Shown here: in pieces, positions 6,955 through 10,443 of the stretch | How positions within the stretch are numbered: the first letter of the stretch is position 1 | How the letters are laid out: the number at the start of each line of letters is the position of its first letter | Translations under genes and position numbers: made by a program | Source of the DNA: DAOVFN01 sp964484305 | GTDB lineage: Archaea; Aenigmatarchaeota; Aenigmatarchaeia; QMZP01 | DNA length: 12,101 nucleotides | Assembly: GCA_964484305.1 (NCBI GenBank) | Contig: CAZAEI010000027.1 | Span: 1 to 12,101, forward strand | Direction of reading: 5' to 3' | Notes under the pieces: generated by a model | What the model was told of the DNA's origin: nothing | The model's database searches: none | What the model saw: only the letters and a program-made list of their open reading frames with translations

Positions 6955-7242
6955 ATGAAGTTCCCAAAGAAGATCATGGCCCTGTGTCCCTCGTGCGGGA
7001 AGCATACCCTGCATGCAGTGAAGCTGGCCAAGAAGAGAACCAGGGGGACGGCCCATCCCATGTCCCAGGCCAACAAATCCAAGGAGAGGCACAAGAGGGG
7101 CTATGGCGGCCATGGCAAGTATTCAAAGCCCGCTGTGGGCAAGAAGCCCACCCAGAAGGTAGACCTGAGGCTCAAGTGCGAGGAATGCGGGAAGTCCCAC
7201 ACCAAGAGGGGCTTCAGGGTAAAGAAGTTCGAGATGGTATAG
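6955..7242 (+). CDS. rpl44e: Ribosomal protein eL44 (L44e)
   Basis: This 95-residue, very basic protein of the large ribosomal subunit sits near the E site. It carries a four-cysteine zinc ribbon: CPSC (C11, C14) near the start and CEEC (C75, C78) near the end. The central basic stretch (RTRGTAHPMSQANKSKERHK, then RGYGGHGKYSKP) is typical of the family. I chose ATG 6955 because GGTGA (6946-6950) precedes it by four bases and MKFPKK matches the usual L44e N-terminus; an ATG at 6925 would add ten residues not seen in the family. It is followed by rps27e, as in many archaea, across a 95-base foldable spacer. Confidence 0.96.
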   Translation: MKFPKKIMALCPSCGKHTLHAVKLAKKRTRGTAHPMSQANKSKERHKRGYGGHGKYSKPAVGKKPTQKVDLRLKCEECGKSHTKRGFRVKKFEMV

Positions 7243-7250
7243 GTTGCAAA

Positions 7251-7313
7251 ATCCGCCCAAAATTGCCTGCAGTCCCCGAAGGGGACTGACTGTACTGGGG
7301 TGGCGGATACACA
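7251..7313 (+). ncRNA. Structured spacer RNA between rpl44e and rps27e
   Basis: Two nested helices are visible. The outer one pairs ATCCGCC (7251-7257) with GGCGGAT (7302-7308). The inner one pairs CAGTCCCC (7270-7277) with GGGGACTG (7281-7288) around GAA. Unpaired strands of 12 and 13 bases lie between the helices, and ACACA follows the outer helix at once. A lower stem, a pocket, an upper stem and a 3' ACA recall an archaeal H/ACA guide RNA. However, the 20 bases from upper stem to ACA exceed the usual 14-16, and no K-turn is evident. It could instead be a leader structure controlling rps27e. The structure is plain; its function is unknown. Confidence 0.4.
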
Positions 7314-7337
7314 ATCTCCAAGTAAAACGGTGATGAT

Positions 7338-7502
7338 ATGACTGGCAAGTTCCTCAGGGTAAGGTGCAAGTGCAAGAACGAGCAGGTGATATTCGAGAAG
7401 CCCTCTACCACTGTCAGGTGCCTGGTGTGCGGCGAGGTCCTTGCGGAGCCCACCGGAGGCAAGGCCGGCCTCAGGGCCAAGGTTCTCGGTGTTGCCAGGT
7501 AG
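7338..7502 (+). CDS. rps27e: Ribosomal protein eS27 (S27e)
   Basis: This 54-residue zinc-ribbon protein of the small ribosomal subunit reads MTGKFLRVRCKCKNEQVIFE at its start. It continues with the conserved STTVRCLVCGEVLAEPTGG and ends GLRAKVLGVAR. The second cysteine pair is normal (C28, C31). The first is C10-K-C12, one residue short of the CxxC usual in the family, so the zinc knuckle may be altered. GGTGA (7329-7333) stands four bases before the ATG. It is the second gene of the rpl44e unit and is followed by aIF2-alpha, as in many archaea. Confidence 0.93.
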   Translation: MTGKFLRVRCKCKNEQVIFEKPSTTVRCLVCGEVLAEPTGGKAGLRAKVLGVAR

Positions 7503-7565
7503 TCCCTTCACAATCTGACTTCTTTCAGTCAATGCAGGTCAGCATGTACCCTCACACGGGCTATG

Positions 7566-7574
7566 TATTTAAAT
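7566..7574 (+). promoter_or_regulatory. TATA box for aIF2-alpha (near-leaderless)
   Basis: TATTTAAAT centres about 26 bases before the ATG at 7596, so the message would start at or next to that ATG. This also argues against the in-frame ATG at 7563, which lies upstream of the TATA box. Confidence 0.6.
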
Positions 7575-7595
7575 TGGGATAACGAGGTCTTTATC

Positions 7596-8357
7596 ATGAG
7601 AAGACAGGGAAGCCCCGGCAGGTATGAACTCGTGGTGTGTAAGATAGTCAAGATATTCCCCAACTCTGCCATTGCAGAGCTTGTGGAGTACAGGAAGAGG
7701 GGCATGGTACACGTCTCTGAGGTGGCCCTGAGGTGGGTCAAGAACATCAGGGAGTTCCTCAAGCTGAACCAGTATGTCGTGTGCCGCGTCATGAGGGTTG
7801 ATGGCGATGACATCCTCCTCTCTGTCAAGCGGGTCAGAAGGGAGGAGTCAGACAGGCGGCTCAGCGAGTTCAAGAGGGAGCGGAAGGCCGAGAAGATGCT
7901 CGAGCTCTCTGCCAAGAAGCTCAAGAAGAGCCTTGACGATGCCTACAGGGAGGTCGGGTTTCTACTCCAGGAGGAGTTCGGGGGCCTCTACAAGGCCTTT
8001 GAGTTCGCCATAAGGAACCCCGAGCTGCTCAGGAGCAAGGGGGTCCCCGGGGCCTGGCTCGAGCCCCTCACAGAGATAGCCAAGAAGAACTATTCAGAGA
8101 AGGCCTATGAGGTAAAGGCCAAACTCAAGCTCATGTGCTACAGCCCTGACGGCATAAAGACAATCAGGAAGGTCCTCTCAGCAGCCAGCAGGGACGGCCT
8201 CGAGGTCAGGTATGTCTCAGCCCCCAGGTACGTTATTGTGGGCAGGGGCAAGAACTTCAAGGAGACACGGGCCAGGGTGGAGGCAGCTGCAGGCGAGGTC
8301 TCCAGGGAGATAGCCTCCCACAGGGGTGAGTGCGAGTTCGAAATCCAGGAGGATTAG
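7596..8357 (+). CDS. eif2a: Translation initiation factor aIF2, alpha subunit
   Basis: This 253-residue subunit belongs to the trimeric aIF2 that brings initiator Met-tRNA to the small ribosomal subunit. Residues about 8-85 form an S1/OB-fold RNA-binding domain (YELVVCKIVKIFPNSAIAEL..., RGMVHVSEVA, then DDILLSVKRV). A lysine-rich helical domain follows to about 170. The C-terminal alpha/beta domain, which contacts the gamma subunit, has the conserved pattern DGIKTIRKVL, then RYVSAPRYVIVGRGKNFKET. The start MRRQGSPG matches the usual MRRxGxP. Length is normal. In many archaea nop10 follows this gene; here SRP54 does. Six Ts at 8389-8394 behind the stop may end the transcript. Confidence 0.95.
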   Translation: MRRQGSPGRYELVVCKIVKIFPNSAIAELVEYRKRGMVHVSEVALRWVKNIREFLKLNQYVVCRVMRVDGDDILLSVKRVRREESDRRLSEFKRERKAEKMLELSAKKLKKSLDDAYREVGFLLQEEFGGLYKAFEFAIRNPELLRSKGVPGAWLEPLTEIAKKNYSEKAYEVKAKLKLMCYSPDGIKTIRKVLSAASRDGLEVRYVSAPRYVIVGRGKNFKETRARVEAAAGEVSREIASHRGECEFEIQED

Positions 8358-8368
8358 CCCATTAACGC

Positions 8369-8376
8369 ATTTAAAC
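8369..8376 (+). promoter_or_regulatory. TATA box for srp54
   Basis: ATTTAAAC centres about 45 bases before the ATG at 8417, predicting a start near 8397. The short leader carries GGTGA at 8407-8411, five bases before the ATG. A run of six Ts (8389-8394) between TATA and start could end transcripts from the upstream gene. Confidence 0.5.
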
Positions 8377-8416
8377 CCTCCATACCGATTTTTTAACTAG
8401 TATTTGGGTGAAAGTT

Positions 8417-9742
8417 ATGGTCTTGAAAGGTTTTGGGGACTCCCTGAAGCAGACCTTCAGGAAGATAGCCCGCATGGGCGTGGTGGACAGGGAGGCCGTC
8501 GACATGGTGGTCAAGGACCTCCAGAGGGCCCTGATTCAGGCAGACGTGGATGTCTCCATGGTGGCAGAACTCTCATCAGGTATAAGGAAGAGGGTTCTGG
8601 ATACAAAGCCCCCCAGCGGAATCACGGTCAGGGAGCACTTCATCAAGATTCTCTATGACGAACTCGTCTCCTTCCTTGGGGCCGGGAAGGGAGAGCTAAA
8701 CCTGAAGCCCCAGAGAATCCTGCTCATCGGCCTTTTCGGTTCAGGCAAGACCTCCACAGCAGGCAAGATGGCCAAGTGGTTCAAGACCAGGGGCCTCTCT
8801 GTCGGCCTGGCAGCCTGCGACACCCACAGGCCCGCTGCCCAGGACCAGCTGAGGCAGCTCGGCAGGAAGGTCGACGCCAGGGTCTATGAGGAGGGCAAGA
8901 AGCCCAGGGACATCGCCAAATCCGCAGTCAAGCATGCCAAGGAGGATGTCCTTATATTCGACTCCGCAGGCAGGGACGCCCTTGACAGGGGGCTTGCCAA
9001 GGAGCTCAAGGAGCTGGGCAGGGAGATAAAGCCGGACGAGATCCTGCTCGTGATACCAGCTGACATAGGCCAGGTAGCCAGGAAGCAGGCCGAGGAGTTC
9101 AACAAGCTTGTCGGCATAACAGGGATAATAGTTACCAAGCTCGACGGCACCGCCAAGGGGGGCGGGGCCCTTGCAGCGGCCTCTGTATCCGGCGCCCGTG
9201 TGCGCATGATAGGCGTGGGTGAGAAGCTCGGCGACCTCGAGGTCTATGACCCCAGGCGCTTTGTGGGAAGGCTCATCGGCTACGGCGACCTCGAGGGCCT
9301 CCTGGAGAAGGCCAGGGACGTGGGAATCAGCAAGGAAGCTGCCGAGAAGGTCCTGAAGGGAGACTTCACCCTCAATGAGTTCTATGAGCAGATAGGCTCG
9401 ATGCAGAAGATGGGCAGCCTCACCAAGATTGTGGACATGATTCCCGGGATGTCGGGTGTCAAGATTCCCAAGGGCATGCTGGATGTCCAGGATGAGAAGA
9501 TGAAGAGGTGGAAGTTCGCAATCGACAGCATGACCCCTGATGAACGGGCCCACCCCGATACAATCAAGCACATCAGGGTGGTCAGGATAGCCAGGGGCTC
9601 TGGAGTCCCCCAGGGCGAGGTCAGGGAGCTCCTGAAATACTTCAAGCAGGCCCAGAAAATCATGAAGATGACCAAGGGTGGCAAGGGTCTGAAGCGGGGC
9701 CCCCTGGCCAAGTTCGCCAAGCAGTTCGGCCTCCAGGCGTGA
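8417..9742 (+). CDS. srp54: Signal recognition particle protein SRP54
   Basis: This 441-residue GTPase binds signal peptides and 7S RNA and delivers ribosomes to the membrane receptor FtsY. An N-terminal four-helix N domain (about 1-90) is followed by the G domain. There, P-loop GLFGSGKTST spans residues 105-114, followed by DTHRPAAQDQL, DSAGRD and TKLDGTAKGGGAL. The P-loop and DSAGR differ slightly from the common GxQGxGKTTT and DTAGR. The methionine-rich M domain contains MIPGMSG and the RNA-contacting RIARGSG segment. I chose ATG 8417, not the GTG at 8408. GGTGA lies five bases before the ATG, and MVLKGFGDSLKQTF matches known N-termini; the GTG itself is part of the ribosome site. Length is normal. 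Confidence 0.96.
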   Translation: MVLKGFGDSLKQTFRKIARMGVVDREAVDMVVKDLQRALIQADVDVSMVAELSSGIRKRVLDTKPPSGITVREHFIKILYDELVSFLGAGKGELNLKPQRILLIGLFGSGKTSTAGKMAKWFKTRGLSVGLAACDTHRPAAQDQLRQLGRKVDARVYEEGKKPRDIAKSAVKHAKEDVLIFDSAGRDALDRGLAKELKELGREIKPDEILLVIPADIGQVARKQAEEFNKLVGITGIIVTKLDGTAKGGGALAAASVSGARVRMIGVGEKLGDLEVYDPRRFVGRLIGYGDLEGLLEKARDVGISKEAAEKVLKGDFTLNEFYEQIGSMQKMGSLTKIVDMIPGMSGVKIPKGMLDVQDEKMKRWKFAIDSMTPDERAHPDTIKHIRVVRIARGSGVPQGEVRELLKYFKQAQKIMKMTKGGKGLKRGPLAKFAKQFGLQA

Positions 9743-9761
9743 ACAAGTCACTGGTGCACCA

Positions 9762-9770
9762 TTTATAAAT
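9762..9770 (+). promoter_or_regulatory. TATA box of the 40-residue zinc ribbon gene
   Basis: TTTATAAAT centres about 50 bases before the ATG at 9816, predicting a start near 9790. GGTGA (9806-9810) lies in the leader five bases before the ATG. Confidence 0.6.
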
Positions 9771-9815
9771 AGTCCCCTCAATATATCCAATAAACCGAGC
9801 AGTAAGGTGACCTTC

Positions 9816-9938
9816 ATGTCAAAATACAAGTGCGAGAGGTGCGGATGGGTCGGCAAGCCCATCTTCATGGAGCCGGCCACCAGGCTGTGTCCCAACTGCA
9901 GGAGCATCAATGTCAAGAAGGTCAAGAGGGGCGAATAA
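9816..9938 (+). CDS. 40-residue zinc ribbon protein
   Basis: This tiny basic protein has two cysteine pairs, CERC (C6, C9) and CPNC (C25, C28), spaced as in a rubredoxin-like zinc ribbon, with a lysine-rich tail (VKKVKRGE). A clear TATA box and an AAGGTGA ribosome site five bases before ATG support it as a real gene. It lies where nop10 often stands in related gene clusters, but it lacks the Nop10 motifs (YTLK after the first knuckle, and the PxRFSPxD segment). Small archaeal zinc ribbons of this kind often act in translation or transcription, but I cannot name this one's role. The tail and size suggest binding to RNA or the ribosome (inference). Confidence 0.8.
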   Translation: MSKYKCERCGWVGKPIFMEPATRLCPNCRSINVKKVKRGE

Positions 9939-9939
9939 G

Positions 9940-9961
9940 AACCCTGTCAGCCCCTAGGGTT
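9940..9961 (+). terminator. Short hairpin after zinc ribbon gene
   Basis: AACCCT (9940-9945) pairs with AGGGTT (9956-9961) around a ten-base loop, directly after the zinc-ribbon stop. No T run follows, so a role in termination is weakly supported. It ends one base before the first copy of the 40-bp direct repeat. Confidence 0.3.
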
Positions 9962-9962
9962 G

Positions 9963-10002
9963 ATAGCGAGAATAACAACAAAAGCAATGCGTGAGTAGTC
10001 TA
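9963..10002 (+). repeat. 40-bp direct repeat, upstream copy (tRNA-Gly leader + first 14 bases)
   Basis: This is a perfect 40-base copy of 10103-10142. Its last 14 bases (9989-10002, GCGTGAGTAGTCTA) equal the acceptor strand and first part of the D arm of the tRNA-Gly gene. The other 26 bases equal the sequence just before that gene. No TATA-like stretch stands at the matching distance upstream, so this copy may not be expressed on its own. The match ends at both sides with a mismatch, which gives sharp limits. Confidence 0.9.
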
Positions 10003-10088
10003 TATCAGCTTTACAGGAGTGGTACTTGCCTGCCTTCCACAAGCAAATCAAAGCAGGAAGGACTGTACTCACTTCCGCAAAGCTGATA
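10003..10088. repeat. 86-nt imperfect hairpin between the direct repeats
   Basis: The ends are perfect ten-base inverted repeats, TATCAGCTTT (10003-10012) and AAAGCTGATA (10079-10088). Inside, GGAGTGGTAC (10016-10025) pairs with GTACTCACTTC (10065-10075) with one bulged base and one G-T pair. CCTTCC (10033-10038) pairs with GGAAGG (10056-10061) near the tip. No coding frame of note is present. It may be a small non-autonomous element, the remnant of an integrated element, or a structured RNA. Confidence 0.7.
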
Positions 10089-10091
10089 AGC

Positions 10092-10098
10092 AAATATG
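10092..10098 (+). promoter_or_regulatory. TATA-like box of the tRNA-Gly gene
   Basis: AAATATG centres about 34 bases before the mature tRNA 5' end, predicting a start near 10120 and a leader of about nine bases for RNase P to remove. It lies in the unique segment between the hairpin and the second direct repeat, so only the downstream repeat copy has it. Confidence 0.4.
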
Positions 10099-10102
10099 AA
10101 GA

Positions 10103-10142
10103 ATAGCGAGAATAACAACAAAAGCAATGCGTGAGTAGTCTA
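10103..10142 (+). repeat. 40-bp direct repeat, downstream copy (overlaps the intact tRNA-Gly)
   Basis: Identical to 9963-10002, at an offset of 140 bases. Bases 10129-10142 are the first 14 bases of the intact tRNA-Gly gene, so the duplication ends inside the D arm. The bases just outside differ (G versus A on the left, T versus A on the right). Confidence 0.9.
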
Positions 10143-10164
10143 ATGGTAGGACATCACCCTGCCA

Positions 10165-10183
10165 GTCGGGGCACCGAGCAGAT
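10165..10183 (+). other. tRNA intron 1, canonical site 37/38 (19 nt)
   Basis: The flanks form a complete bulge-helix-bulge splice site. The outer anticodon stem is TCACC/GGTGG, the central four pairs are CTGC/GCAG, and the three-base bulges are CAG and ATC. An inner TCGG/CCGA stem closes on a GGCA loop. Cutting after the second base of each bulge releases 19 bases and joins CTGCCA to C, restoring a seven-base anticodon loop. This is the substrate of the archaeal splicing endonuclease. Confidence 0.9.
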
Positions 10184-10198
10184 CGGTGGTAATCCGGG

Positions 10199-10231
10199 AG
10201 GCCCTTTGCCTGATGGCAAAGAGTCCGGAAA
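10199..10231 (+). other. tRNA intron 2, non-canonical T-arm site 53/54 (33 nt)
   Basis: The central helix pairs TCCG (10193-10196) with CGGA (10226-10229). The three-base bulges are GGA and AAT, cut after the second base of each. The inner stem of eleven positions (10200-10210 with 10215-10225) has one G-T pair and one C-A mismatch, capped by TGAT. The outer helix is weak, which gives the relaxed form typical of non-canonical archaeal tRNA introns. Removal joins CCGGG to TTCGAAT, the exact T stem and T loop. The limits are unambiguous because no base can be shifted across the junction. Confidence 0.88.
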
Positions 10232-10254
10232 TTCGAATCCCGGCTCACGCATCG

Positions 10255-10263
10255 TTATTTTTC
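10255..10263 (+). terminator. T-rich stretch after tRNA-Gly
   Basis: TTATTTTTC begins four bases after the tRNA 3' end. Archaeal RNA polymerase commonly stops at such T runs, so this is the likely end of the tRNA transcript. No hairpin is needed or seen. Confidence 0.45.
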
Positions 10264-10391
10264 GGTAGGGTCCACCATCCCCGACTTCGGCGACCCCGAT
10301 GAGGGCATATACAGGAGCTACTAGTACGTGAACGAGAGCCACGCAGCAGTATCCAATTCTAACGGAATAACGGAAATGTCCTATCCATAGC

Positions 10392-10399
10392 TTTAAATT
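10392..10399 (+). promoter_or_regulatory. TATA box of the restriction-modification gene
   Basis: TTTAAATT centres about 48 bases before the ATG at 10444, predicting a start near 10421. A weak ribosome site, GTGAT (10434-10438), lies five bases before the ATG. Confidence 0.45.
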
Positions 10400-10443
10400 G
10401 AGTGATTTTAAGTCTAGTATTAAGAGAATAACAGTGATTCTTG

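Larger units (their letters stand above)
10129..10251 (+). tRNA. trnG: tRNA-Gly(GCC) with two introns
   Basis: Removing two introns (10165-10183 and 10199-10231) leaves a 71-base tRNA with complete pairing. The acceptor stem pairs GCGTGAG with CTCACGC and leaves discriminator A73. The D stem is GTCT/GGAC with loop AATGGTA. The anticodon stem is TCACC/GGTGG with loop CTGCCAC (anticodon GCC at 10161-10163). A four-base variable region follows, then T stem CCGGG/CCCGG with loop TTCGAAT. G1-C72, C2-G71, G3-C70 and A73 fit glycine identity. CCA is not encoded. The unspliced gene does not form a T stem, because GGAAA rather than CCGGG precedes TTCGAAT, so the second intron is required. The tRNA would read GGC and GGT codons. 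The 5' end lies in a 40-bp direct repeat. Confidence 0.93.

Noticed and set aside
7251..7313. Firm assignment as an H/ACA guide RNA
   Set aside because: The distance from upper stem to ACA is about 20 bases instead of 14-16, no K-turn is evident, and no rRNA target could be tested.
8741..9925. Minus-strand open frame of 394 codons across srp54 and the zinc ribbon gene
   Set aside because: It overlaps two supported plus-strand genes, has no promoter or ribosome site that I can see, and its leucine/glycine-rich translation is the reverse shadow of conserved codons.
9963..10142. Two identical 40-base repeats as a CRISPR array
   Set aside because: There are only two copies, the spacing is 100 bases, one copy overlaps a tRNA gene, and no cas gene is present.
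9989..10251. Reading the 140-bp segment as a third (D-arm) intron or a split tRNA
   Set aside because: The downstream copy already gives a complete 5' end. I find no bulge-helix-bulge at the 14/15 position and no partner half elsewhere in the window.
10256..10390. TAG read-through (for example pyrrolysine) in the coding-like relic
   Set aside because: No start codon with a ribosome site, no recognised family and no pyrrolysine genes are visible; decay or chance is simpler.
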